Below, piece after piece: positions 36,918 through 48,800 of a DNA stretch of 64,000 nucleotides (position 1 is the first letter of the stretch; each line of letters begins with the position of its first letter). The translations under genes and the position numbers were made by a program. Location of the stretch: positions 962,254 through 1,026,253 of the forward strand of contig NW_020170397.1 of the NCBI RefSeq assembly GCF_000524195.1. Direction: 5' to 3'. This DNA is from Echinococcus granulosus (taxonomy: Eukaryota; Platyhelminthes; Cestoda; Cyclophyllidea; Taeniidae). Under the pieces are notes generated by a model. The model saw nothing but the letters and a program-made list of their open reading frames with translations, had not been told where the DNA came from and ran no database searches.

Positions 36918-37442
36918 ATGTGCGCTACTTCTGCAGTCTACATCTCATGCCCTCACGAGTTCGATTACCGAGGCGCCCTTCTCAGTGCTTCTATCGATCT
37001 CTGGGAGACCCCTGGCTGCCTTCAAAGCCGACGAAGCCTTGCCCACATCGAGGAACGAGTCTCTGCCCTCTTCCATGGCCAACTACGTCACTGCAGCCTT
37101 TTTGGGTTGGTTCACTTCATCTGGCGCGACGACCGAACCGATGGCTGTCGCCTCTACTCCGAGATCTGCCCCTACGCCTACGCTAGCTCCGGTCCTACCG
37201 GTGACAGTCAAAGCGGACCGTTTCGTAGCTTTCTTCGCCTCTTTCTTTACGATACTCCACCAGGCAAGAATGTTGACGAGGTTGGGTTTGCGGAGCGGGC
37301 AAAACATATTTTTACCACACGAATCGTTGATGTTGGTGCTTTTGGACGCTTCTGGGTGCTCAATTCCGCCATGCTTGATTACGACATCAATGAAGAGGAG
37401 TTCTTTGAGGGCGCTACAGGCGATGTCGCCGCTTCAACTAAG
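36918..37442 (+). CDS. Unassigned 174-residue ORF upstream of GTF3C6-like gene
   Basis: A single uninterrupted frame runs from an ATG at 36918 to TGA at 37440-37442. Codon third positions are strongly pyrimidine-biased along the whole frame, unlike the two overlapping frames, which supports real coding. I do not recognise the product. Features are HEFDYRGALLSASIDLWETP near the start, LFGLVHFIWRDDRTDG in the middle, and an acidic end MLDYDINEEEFFEGATGD. The last segment faintly recalls the EEFxEGA motif of TIM44-like/MAIP1 proteins, but I would not assign it. TTGTCTCAG ends two bases before the ATG, so it may be entered by trans- or cis-splicing. If an upstream exon exists, the true start is elsewhere. 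The stop lies 100 bases before the GTF3C6 ATG. Confidence 0.5.
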
Positions 37443-37542
37443 TGACCATCTTCAGCCAAGCAAGATTTCTGAGAGGCTTGAAGATACTTCTGAGCAAGCT
37501 TCCCATGCGAGTGCATTACCAGTACCTACTCAAGAAGAGGCA

Positions 37543-38032
37543 ATGGAGAGTAACGATTCCCAAGAGACTACTGCGGTTACAAGTGAACCATGCAAAGTTG
37601 AAGGTGGAGAGGATGAGTGGGAGGTTGTGAACGAGACGCTTGTGTACGCGGATTGCGTTGGAGCCGTTGAATCGGAACTAATGGAACCCGGAAAACCAGT
37701 GCTTCTTGTGGATCTCGACACAGAAAGTCCACTAATACAAGTGAGCCAGTATATTGTGGTACTAATAAGGTGTTCTCTTTCCTCATCTGCGACAGATTGG
37801 TCCAGCGATCTTTCAAGGCACTTATGCGGAGTGCCTGGGAACGAATCTAATCTTCGAGAAACACCATCCTGCCCCTGGGACTGCTCAGACCTCCATGAGC
37901 GCTGCCACCCGACCCTCAATCGAAATCTTCGCCTCGCGCACCAAAACCTCTATCCGACCCCACTTCACTTATTTTGGCAAGACATCTAAAAACCTCAATC
38001 TCCAACGTGTCTTTTTGAAGCCTAAGGAATGA
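37543..38032 (+). CDS. GTF3C6: TFIIIC subunit 6-like protein (GTF3C6/tau55 N-terminal barrel), two exons
   Basis: Exons 37543-37740 and 37796-38032 (intron 37741-37795, GTGAGC..GACAG, phase 0) give 144 residues. An acidic N-terminus (EGGEDEWEVV) leads into ETLVYADCVGAVESELM, then LLVDLDTESPLIQ joined to IGPAIFQGTYAECLGTNLIF. The last two blocks match the hallmark GIDTERPILQVDSCVFAGEYEDTLGTCVIFEE pattern of GTF3C6 nearly position for position. The end, RPHFTYFGKTSKNLNLQRVF, fits the last strand of the small barrel. In animals this subunit belongs to TFIIIC, which recognises the A and B boxes of tRNA genes for RNA polymerase III. The frame is open further upstream, with another ATG at 37423 that overlaps the previous ORF. 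I chose 37543 because it gives a family-like N-terminus. Confidence 0.87.
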
Positions 38033-38107
38033 ACTTCCCCCTCTTCCTCCATATATATGTGCACCGACTCTCTCTTAGTTTCCATGCTTTTATTACCTTT
38101 TGTATAT

Positions 38108-38113
38108 AATAAA
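38108..38113 (+). terminator. Poly(A) signal of the GTF3C6-like gene
   Basis: AATAAA occurs 76 bases after the stop codon, a normal distance for a compact 3' UTR. A second AATAAA is at 38178-38183. Confidence 0.7.
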
Positions 38114-38199
38114 TTATCAGCTTTTTCACCACGTTACTGGCTGGGTATTTGCCTTATGGTGTGGTTATATATTTCAAAATAAAGTTGTGAAGTTAGGTT

Positions 38200-39366
38200 T
38201 TCCTTGTCTTTGCTTGATTACTTTGACATTTTGGTTTGTTCTTTGTGTAGCTTGAGTAGTGAATGAATTTATCTGGTGATTAATTACTATTAATATCAAA
38301 CTCTAAACACCTCGGATATGTTTCTGAACCCTTAGTTCTGCTTAGGGGCCAGTTGGATTTTGTGTGGGAGTTAATTGCAAGACAGCTGTTGCAAGTGGAG
38401 TACTGGAAGCAGTGCATAATCTAATCTTAGTAAGTTGGTTGGATCATTGTCGCCACATTGGCATCTATCCATCAAATTCGTATCTTCACGGCTTAGTGAT
38501 ATCAAACAATCATGAAGTCGGTTTTGTGGTCGGTTAAAAAGCGTAATGTCGTTTATAAAGGTACCCAAAGATCTCAGCAAAGGCCTTTGATAAACAGTAA
38601 GCCATCCATCTAGACGGGTGCTCTTTCTTTCGTTATGCAGTTATGACTTTAAGGTACAACTTATTCACAAACGCCTAGTTCCTATTTGAGCAGAAGACGA
38701 AAATTCATAACCCCCCTAGATGTCATAGCCCCATCCGAGTTTATGAGTGCCGACTAGGCGCATAAACCATCTTCTGAGAACTCAAGCACCTTTTGTGGTC
38801 GCACATTCATCTGAGTAATTTTAATGGGCAAAAGGGAGATTCAATAACAGTGAGAGAAATGTTTTAGAGAGGACAATGTGGGGAGAGGAGGGAAGAGGGC
38901 AAAAAAACAAAGGCAAAATGTGATTTTTCCCCTCTTTCGCGCGATCATCGCAATTGACTAGAAGCGAGGGGTCGCTCACGTACATTTACGCACAACACCG
39001 TTTTTGTTCACGATGATAGGTCTGAAAGAAGGAAGGACTTTTGTGCCAATTGGGCTTATTTACCCTCGTGCATGCACACCCATGCATTCAAACACGTGCG
39101 GAGCCTTTTCGGTAGAGCAAAGAGCATAGAATGCATCGCCGCGTGCCTGGAATGTATCATGCAAAATCGACAACACTTTACCTCTAGGAGTCTGAATCTG
39201 GAGAAAAAGCGATAGAAATAGTCAAATATGTAAATAATTTGGGGGAGGGAAGCAGGAGGAGTGGTGCACTGTACAGAGCAGTTGGTTATGCATGTATGTC
39301 TCTGGATAGTGGATCCAAAGGCATGTGTAGTAGTGGTGGCCGGGTGCAGATGGGATGCATGCTGAA
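38200..39366. other. Non-coding 3'-3' interval
   Basis: This separates the ends of the convergent GTF3C6-like (plus) and F-BAR/RhoGAP (minus) genes. I see no exon. The 3' UTR of the minus-strand gene probably covers part of it. Confidence 0.5.
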
Positions 39367-39863
39367 TTAACGACCTGTGTCGATGTAGCTGTAGTCTGCG
39401 ACGTCAAGCATCTTGCCTGACCCACTCTCCTTCGACAGCTGGGGTGTTGGGTCGGCGGACTTGCGTGCTGCTTCTTTAGGAGAGTTGCGTAGCGAAGTGG
39501 AGTGGAGGAGTTTGCGCGGACTGAAGACGCGACCGGCACGGGTGGAGCTTTCCACGCAGCCCGAGGTTATATTCTGCAGGCGTTGGTGCAGGTTTTGTGC
39601 CTTCGCGCTAATTAAGCGCTTTAATCCAGACCCAGTGCTCCCACCAATGCTGCCGCTACTGGACTCCTGCAAAGACTCTTGCGACCGGTTAGAAGGCGGA
39701 AAGTCCTTATGGGGTTGCAGGGTGGTCGAGGATTGATACTGCGGGAGTGCCTTGCCGAAGTCCTCACTCGTTCTCGATCCAGCCGATTTTTGGTCATGAG
39801 AAAAGGGTGAGGTCTGCTCTGACTTTGAGACTGATATCTTACGGGCATTCTCCGCGAAATTTT
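39367..39863 (-). CDS. C-terminal tail exon of the F-BAR/RhoGAP protein
   Basis: This is the last exon, 165 codons with stop, entered by acceptor TCTTACAG in phase 1. It is Ser/Lys/Gln-rich and without a domain: SPFSHDQKSAGSRTSEDF, SSSGSIGGSTGSGLKRLIS and SPRKLLHSTSLRNSPKE suggest phosphorylation sites. The preceding exon (39944-40269) also ends in a Thr/Ala/Pro-rich segment. Confidence 0.8.
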
Positions 39864-42800
39864 CTGTAAGATATGAGGAAGGGATGGATGTTCAGGGAGA
39901 AGTGGAAAGAAGAGAGGGGAACAGTGGGTGAGATAGCGCTTACGGGTTGTGGGAGCGGCCTCTCCTTTCATGCTGGTGAAGAAAGCCTCACGAGCGGCGG
40001 CGGTGGAAATTGCGGCAGAGGTAGGGGCTGTAATGGGAGGACTAGAGAAACTTGCAGGAGTGAGAGAGGTGTCCCTCTCGAGTGGCCCCGCCGGCAAAAG
40101 CTCAACGGATTTACTCTCCACCGCTCGGTTGCAGATCATCTTTAACAGTTTTGCAGCGGTAAACTCAGAGGATGGACCAAACACATCAGCGGCACGGTTA
40201 ATACACAATTCAACGGCTTTCATGAGCCATGTGTTGTCTATAAACTCCATCATGTTTGCCACATTGAACCTGGGTGGGATAAAGGTTCCCTTGGATAAAT
40301 ATCGCGCTACTCGTTTAACATTAGTAGATTATAAACAAACTTTGGTTTCCGGCGAAGAACCGTGGGTCCAAACATTGTAGCCAGGTTTGCTGCACCCATT
40401 TGATTGACTGATTGGTAGTTTGATACCCTTCAAGACAAATATTTCAGTAAACTAACAGTATTTATTCAATGNNNNNNNNNNNNNNNNNNNNNNNNNNNNN
40501 NNNNNNNNNNNNNNNNNNNNNNNNNNNNNNNNNNNNNNNNNNNNNNNNNNNNNNNNNNNNNNNNNNNNNNNACAAGCCGTTCCTATATTCTGTCACATGC
40601 TTACAGATACTTTCTTAAAATTACCACAGCCTCGCTATAGCTGATATTTTTTCACTTATTTAGATATCAGTAAGCACCGAATGTGGCAGTTAAGTCAGCC
40701 ATGGAATTACTAATACCCTTAGCAGGGATAGAAAGTCATCCTTTAATGCGAAAACTTTAGGAGTAGTGTCAAATGTACTTTAACTTATAAATGCCCACTG
40801 AAAATATCTGCCTAAAATAATATAGTTTACCTCTTTAAGTGATGAAACAAAAGTCCAGCCACCCTTTGATTGGCCGATGATAGCTGACCAATCAAATTGT
40901 GGAGCCGTTTAGCCTGTTCATCGATCGTTCCGCTATCAGGTGCTTCAAGGGCCTATAAGCAAAACATTAAAAGCCTTATTGCATTCTTGTATTCTGTCTT
41001 GATTTCCATGTTATTCGACATTTTATATATACTATTAAAAGTCTATTGGTACGGGGTTGACGTGTAGCATGACATCGGAGATGGGTACCAGATGTTCTGT
41101 AGCTGTTTGCATGCAAAATAAAACCCTGAGATAAGAAAAACCTGTAGGTGCAATTAGCTCGTTTGGCGTGAGTTATTAATTCGTAGAGCTCAACAGGGGG
41201 TGGCTTGTCGTCAACTATGCTCATCTCCGGCAACAACACGGGCCAAACAGAAGTCAGCGAATGGATTAAAAGTGGCAATGGACTAGTGAAAAGAACTGAG
41301 GAGCAAATGGATGCGTTGACTCGGTGTTTCAGGCGAAGTCTCCTTTTTCTTGGCATGTTATTGGCACTGTGGTGGTGCGTGTGAAAGCGCACACCGATGT
41401 GGAGACGATTGAACACCCTTTGCTATTTCGGTCGCTGTAGTTCACTTCTAGTAGGCAAGATATCGCGCATTACAGAATGTGCAGGGATCAGCTCAACAAA
41501 TTCATCGGTGAAATAGTTGAGAGGACGGTAAATGATGTAGGCACGTCGCCACTACTGTGGCTGCATAAGAAAATTTGACGACGGAGTTTGAGTGAATGAT
41601 TTGGAGCTAGGGTGTTCGATGGTTGTAATGAAATCAGCACCGTAGTTGTTATTTTACCAACCGGTTCCGATTTCTTAACAGCTACCCTGCATTTCAAAAT
41701 TTCGACTGGAAAATGACCAGGGGTATCGCTGCTGGAGTTTTGGCGGTTATTGGGGCCATAAGTGAGTGTGCTGAAATTGCAGTTGGATAGCAATTTGGCA
41801 GGCTATTATTAAGTAAATTTTACTAGATAAACGCATGAATGCTCAACTTACCTTTCCGACATCAACAAATTGGTCGTAGAGGTTATAACTCAGCAGAGGT
41901 TCCGGAAGCTGAAACATCAAATAGCCTTTAAAGTACATTTTTGCAACCTGTGCCACACTGCTATTACCAAAAATATTCAGCAATGAATCAGTCACAGGTA
42001 GCATGACAAACCATTTATTAAAATGTATTAAGATTCTTTAGGTGCATTTATCTGAGTTCTGGCAGGCTTTGATGCAGTTGCTTCAAATTTGATGCAATAT
42101 CCCAATTTCATGCTGGTGCTATCACAACTTATTTCTCATTGTTTTTTATTCTACGAGAGTACCGCCTCAACTGCCTGTTCATAGTGCTGATTTTGGAAAA
42201 AAGAGCATCTTCAAAACGACTATAAAGATGAAATATTGTAGGTCAAAGTCCGCCAATTAGTAAGTCCCTCGTGGAAGTCTGATATCAAGCCATTTTTGTT
42301 GCTGTATGGTATTTTGATCACTGTCTTTAAAAACATTGTATATATCCACTCGTGAAGAAGTGTAAAGACGTCAGTACGGCGACCGTTGTAAAAATTAAAT
42401 GAGCCTTCACCCCCCATCCCGGATTCCTTTCGGTGACAATAGTGACATATCAAGTAATTGGTTATAAGTTTCCATGCAGACTTCAAAATCTGCAAACAAA
42501 ATTTTTCCGAGAAACATCATTAGCTTGCCGCTTAATCCAACTGTCAGAGTTTTAAGGAATCTGCACTACCTAGATGTCATAATGTTACTGTTCAGTGCCT
42601 TTACCGACAACGTCACGCGCTCTGTGTGTTGCGTGTTCCCCCCCCCTCCTACCATCTCTTCTGCCCCAAAAATTTAAGCAGAAAACAGGGAAAAAAGGGC
42701 CAATCCATTACTTTAGACACGACTGACTTGGCATTTTTGCTTGTTTGAGAACATGGTCTTCGAAATTACTTCCAGCAAGCCCTGTGAAAGGCATTTTACC

Positions 42801-45800
42801 CAATTGTATAACCAGCACAACAGAAATTGGGCACTGACCGATAAAAAGTACCAAGGCAAGAAAAACATTGACGACGGGAGCCTCCCCATTTCCCGCTACT
42901 TAGAGGGGTTTAAAAGTAGAGCAAAGTGAACACTCCCAAGTTGTATCTACTGGTAACTTTTATGCCTGAGATTGCAATGCTTGACACATTACACAACATT
43001 CCAAGTTGTTAGGATGGAGCTTGTTTGCTGGTCTGCCTCATATGCATAATTGCAATAAGACCGAGAGACAGGAATGATGATGGCACAACGGAAACCTGTG
43101 ATGGGGGGAACACCGTCCTAGTGCAAAAAAAGACAAGCCAAGCTAAATTTATAGCTTTTTTATAGCCTGTAGGCGGGTCCCTCCAACTTTTCCAGTGCGC
43201 AAATTATTTCGACTGCTTCCTTTAGACACCTTAGTCTGCTTAGAACAGTCAACGTCTTTGATGTTGTTGCAGTACTTTGGGTGATTGAATCTCGGTTTTT
43301 GTAAAGGGACACTTTCTGTCGCCGCTGTTGTACCTTCGCCGGGTGGGCTGGCCTCCGGGCTATGCCAGTAGCCCCAATCCCTTCCATTTGTTGAATATAT
43401 ATATTCTGTCCCAGTATTATTTTTTCTTTCTTCTTCAGGAAATTCTCGGGGCGTTACGCTGGTGGCAGCGGAAAGTAAACCCGGTCCTACTGGACATCTG
43501 CCCTGAATCCTACGGCTTGGTGATAAACCTTAGCGGGGAGGAGGAAGTGCATATATTTAAAAAGGGAGAATCGGTGACGATGCCTAACAGGTCTGAAAAT
43601 GTCGTCTACCTTCAGCAACTACGTCAGTCCCGTATTCTACGGGAAAGCCATTAACAACAAAAGCGACACTCACTGTGAACCATCTGAAAAAGTTTCATTA
43701 CGGAGATGCTTTCCGTGTCTGTATGAAGGTATCCAATATGTAACCTTGCGTTAACCTCCTCCACATCTCTACCAATTGGATAGAACCCAGGTAGATATGG
43801 CTGAGGAGCTCTGAGGTAAGAACATGGTAAGGAGGAATAGACGCGGAATCCTACCCCCTATAGGAGCATGTTAAATCCTTTGTTATTTGACTCTGCATTT
43901 AGGCCAGTGTTCCTACAACTGGCTGTGGACACGCGTGATGATCAGAACATTTCCCTTTCCTCGAATCCGGTCCACATACAGGCCAAAACGCCTGATCCAG
44001 TAAAATCGCTTAAGGGAATCAGCAACGCCGCGATCAAGTATCTCCCCAACTATGTGAACATTCGATGACTGATATGTTTGGCTCGTGGGTGCTATTTTTA
44101 TTGCAGCAGCGATTGTTTTGTGATGGCTTATGCGAAAAATTGACGAAGGGGAGCGCCGAGGACGACGCTCGAAAGAGGAGGGAGACTATGTAATGCGTTA
44201 CCTGTAAGTCTAACTCTCGGTTTTGGTAAAGGAGTCACTTTGGGTCTCCGTTATTTTATCTTTGCCGGGTGGACTGGCTTCCAGGCCATGCCAGTAGTCC
44301 CAAGCACTTCTGCTGGTCGAGAACACCTAGTCTGCTCGAGTATTGTGGCTTCTTTCGCCTTAAGGAAAGTCGAGGGGTGCCACAGTAGTGTGTACATTAT
44401 AGTCAGGCAATTCGCTCCCAAACACAGCCTACGAATCACAAGATTTCTGTCTTGCTCATATACCTTTAGTGAGAAATTTACATTTTGACGTACGAAATCT
44501 CGCTGCTCTAAAAAAGCTTGCTTAAAACGCACTAGATGACTTTTCAGTCCTAAGCTTTCAATGGGGGACTAGGATTCCGGGAAACGCAGAAGCCTTTTGT
44601 CCTTGTAAATTCTACAGCAGGCTCTCGCTTTTTCCTCATGCAGAAAAAAGTGATCTGATTCCGCATTTACACACTGCCAACCTCGATGGCATGAGCCCTC
44701 CACTCCCTTTTATTGGCACCTCATCTGGTGGACGTAAAAACTAAGGCAAATCCGAAAATAACGTGATGCGAAGGTGCTATTAAGAAGGGTATTCTAGACT
44801 TTTACGAACGAAACTTTTTTGAGAACTGATATCCAAAACAATTTTAAACGATGCTGGTGGGGAAAATTGGGTTGAAGATAGGTATTATCACTAAAAAGTA
44901 GCTACTGCGTGCTGTAAATGAGACTAAACGAGCTAGAGCCAGACCAGAGTCCATACGTTTGCAGCCCAGTAGAATGCTAGTTGTTGTCTCCACGCCTTAT
45001 AAGTTAGGAGGGCCTAGTTCCTTAACTAGAGTTACCTTAAGCACTGCAGAGGTGGTTAGTATCGAGGTGCTTGGGACTGACCTGGATTAGTCGAGTTTTC
45101 AGAGTGCTGGCCAAAGTGATGGCGTACTCCCCGGAGAGATCGACCGAACTGTGACCTGACTCCTGCGCCGCCCTTATGGCCTCCACCACTCCAGCCACCT
45201 TGATCTTGGATGCAGGCACTCGGTATATACCCTGCAACAAAGGAAACGAAGATGCCCTTAGGACTTTTGTGTTTTTACTGGTTAATGTTCGTTTTACTTG
45301 TATCGACGGCTATTCAAGCTCTTCAATCCCCACGACTTCGTTAACAGTTCACCAAATCTTCTACACACTAATTACTCACTTCCGATCAGGAACCAACTCT
45401 TAAATCAACTTCAAGAAGAGCTTGAAAGGTATTCTAAAATGCGCTAAGATTGCCATCTATTTCTGGGGCACCGGAAGTAGTTGGAGGTTAAATTTCCCTG
45501 TAATCAGAGTTTAGGAGGGATTGGGTATTTTGGGTGGGATTCTATCTCCACATACATATATTAAAGCATATTCATACTTTGAAAGTTGCTTTTCATTAAC
45601 GCGTCTGATATTCTCGCCTCTTAAACTCTGACAATTATGGACCTGCGTAACTCTGTGCCCTGCGAAATAGCGACGATTCCTCATTCGCCTCATTAAGTAT
45701 CCAACGATTAAACCGCACTCTGGCATCCAATTTAGTGGTGTTAAAGGGTGTTGACTAGTTCAGCTGTGATTAGGGGGAAACAAATTTGAATTTTAAACGT

Positions 45801-48800
45801 AGAGCAACTTTTAATTGGCCACTTCAATGCCTGAGTACATGGTCACGGGGGCCTTCAATACAGGAAGCCAGTGCAACTCAACAACTTCCAGGTCACAGGT
45901 ATTTGCAACAATGTCAAATGTGGCGAAAAAGGCTTTTCAAAAAGCCATCTGCCAAACTAAACACCGGGTTGCCATGAAAGCATCCTAATTCTGATTGAAA
46001 GAATCAGGGACATCCAGCTAGTTGGATTATTTGATTCAGCTCGGATACGGAGGAAACATCAGCAATTCGGACCATTTATTATTCGCTTTTTTCTGCTTGA
46101 GGTATAACTGCGACTGATTCACGCATGCGCACCAGAACAAACCGCATCTGTCTCCTCCTCTTCCTCCACCGCAACCACCACCAACAACAACACTACCCAC
46201 TGCCGTCCACGTGTGCAAACCATGTTCAGATGGTCATCTATATAGGCTGGACACAATTTGTCTCTGACCCTTGCAAGCCAATGCCACACTGTGCCCAGCT
46301 AAAATTTCCCACTTAAAGGCCGATCACCTCCCTACTTTGATCTGCCTTTCTGCGGATCATGTGTGGAGCGCTGGCTCAAATTAGACAGCCACCGCAAACT
46401 ATAACTTCGGCATTTTGAAATGATAGACAAGAAGCTTCTCATAAAGCTTGAGAGCTAATCTTGCTTTTCTTGATAGGTTAAACTTGCAAAGTAATACCAG
46501 CTACGGAACAATGTGAGGAGAACTCCAAAACCGTGGAAGAAATGGACGTATTCAGCTCATAATGGAATTCAGATCTTGCTTTCCTCAGCAATGCCATATT
46601 AAGTGGGCGGACAGGCTTGTACACTAATGTGTCTTGCCCACCTCCGCATCTGTCGCGCCAAAATTTGCCAAAAAAGGGAACTGACAGAGACGAGTAGAAG
46701 GGCCGTACTGAGGAAGGTGAAGTGCGAATTCACACAACACCGCTGATGAATCCAATTTCGGTATACAGTACGGTGAAGAAGGAGAGCAAATGCTAAAACT
46801 GGAGGCCTGACGAAGTGTGGATTTCATTTCAGCTTTCACTCTAATTAACGATGGAAACGGTTTGCCATGGTGATAGAACCAGGCTGTTCTTGTAATCCAG
46901 AATCTAGATGTAAGTATTTCGCAAGTAATTTGGGGCCACTGATGTAGGGGCAAAAGAAAAAGTATGAAGCGACTTTTCCCGCCTTTGTAAGGAGGAGTAA
47001 AGTCTCCGCCGTGGGGTATTCAAGTGTTGCGATTGAAGTTATCCAGATGTACGATGCTCTTGCCTCCACTTTGGTGTACTTTTGTCCACTCCGCCTGGCG
47101 TGCGATTTGACAAAAAAGTTGTCCGATCTTCTTTATTGTAAAAGCACAAACTGAATTTCGCTGTCTGAACCCTAGTTATATTTGGATTTTTGTAAAAAGG
47201 AAGGAAGAAACAAAATTAGCGAACTCCAAAATTCCATTCAACCAATTGCACCAATTTCTCCTCTTTTGCAATTTGAGTTGAGATTTGACTCTCCAAACAA
47301 ATAAGTTATTAAATTTGTTCAGGGAATTCGAAATCAGCAGGTCTCAACAGAACAACACTCATCATTACTACTAAGTGGCATTCAATTAGTAGTATTGAGT
47401 GCTAGTTTATTTCGAAGTAAGGTTTGAATAGGGCACGACCCTACGGAACTAAATTTGTGGAACACAAAGTATTAGTACGATTGGTCTTGTAATTTGGACA
47501 CTAAAAGTTCATCTGAGTAACGGTTTGGGAGGTAGCCTTAGGTCAGGGTACACAATTGAAAGAGCGATGATATGCCTTCAAAATACACAAAAAGCGCAAA
47601 AAAGACCTGACCTCCGAAATGGGTAAGTAAGGTCAGATATCACGAGCTTAATAACCTCATAAATTCAATAATCGGTGTAACTTCCTCTTTTTTGACCAGT
47701 GAAATAGTTGAGAATGGAAACATCAACTAATCGCAGCTGTTCATCGTCTGGCCTTGTCGCTAGGACAGGCTCTGATTATGACGTTAGTTGTCAATACAGG
47801 CCCGTGCACCCACATCTCTGAAAATCTAAACAGTACAGTCTCCATTCTATTTTCAAATCGTACCACCGTCACCACTTTTGTTTATACCCAGTTTTGACCA
47901 GCTATTCACAGTCTGACGCATTTCCACAATATTTATGCAATTAGACATCTCTTTTACTCATCTTTAGTTCGGACTTCGTTTCTTAACCAACTAATTGAAC
48001 ACTTTATCGCAACATGAATCTCACTACTTGTCTTTATTGCCATTACTGCATTTATCACAAGAATATCGCAGCATCTGGTAATTCCAACGCGTCAGCAGTG
48101 ACACCAGAGATCTCAAGCCACCAGTCCGTTGGAATTCCTTCTTTTTTTTTCGCACCAGGGTACCACAATGCCCATGTTTCTGCTTTGTTGGGGTTTCGAG
48201 CCAACTTGTGGCTAATGACGAGGCGTGAACTCGTGAACTTCTTGAGCCGGGCGCACTTTATGGCTATACATATATAGATAACAGTACAGTAACAGTATTG
48301 TTGCCCTCCCCTTACTCAAGAACGACTATTTTTCCTACAGAAAAGCCACCGACGTGAGGGCGAGCAAGTGACTGAACGGGCTAAAAGATCCTCTTACACA
48401 GCTGATTTAACGGGACAAGAGTCGGCTGTCAGGTTTGGAGCTAAATCGCTCGTAACCTTTTTCCACTTCAGTTTTTCGAGTGGCGCAAATCCCACACAGC
48501 TGTCGATGGGGAGGAGCTCCTGCACATGCCCATATCAATCTCATTTTTTCAAATATGCATGTGCGCGAGTATTTTTGCCCTGGGTCATCGGGGAGGTGCT
48601 ATTTGCCCCTTAGCAGCTGTTGCTTTCGGTGCTTAGAAAAACTGCACGTAAAATAGAACCAACAACGAATTTGCTTGTGTGTGTGCTTGCGAGAACTCAG
48701 GTGCTTGGAGGAAGGAAAGAAGGCAAGAATGAGAGTAGACGAGTGGGGATAACGGCAGGTGGGGCCACGCGGGAAAAATGTCACCGAAAAGGGTAATTGT

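Noticed and set aside
37423..37542. Upstream ATG for the GTF3C6-like gene
   Set aside because: It would overlap the previous ORF and add a Ser/Gln-rich leader not typical of the family. The ATG at 37543 fits better.
46280..46400. RING-like peptide (FCGSCVERWL) on plus strand
   Set aside because: Only part of a Cys pattern is present, stops interrupt it, and it lies in an intron of the minus-strand gene.
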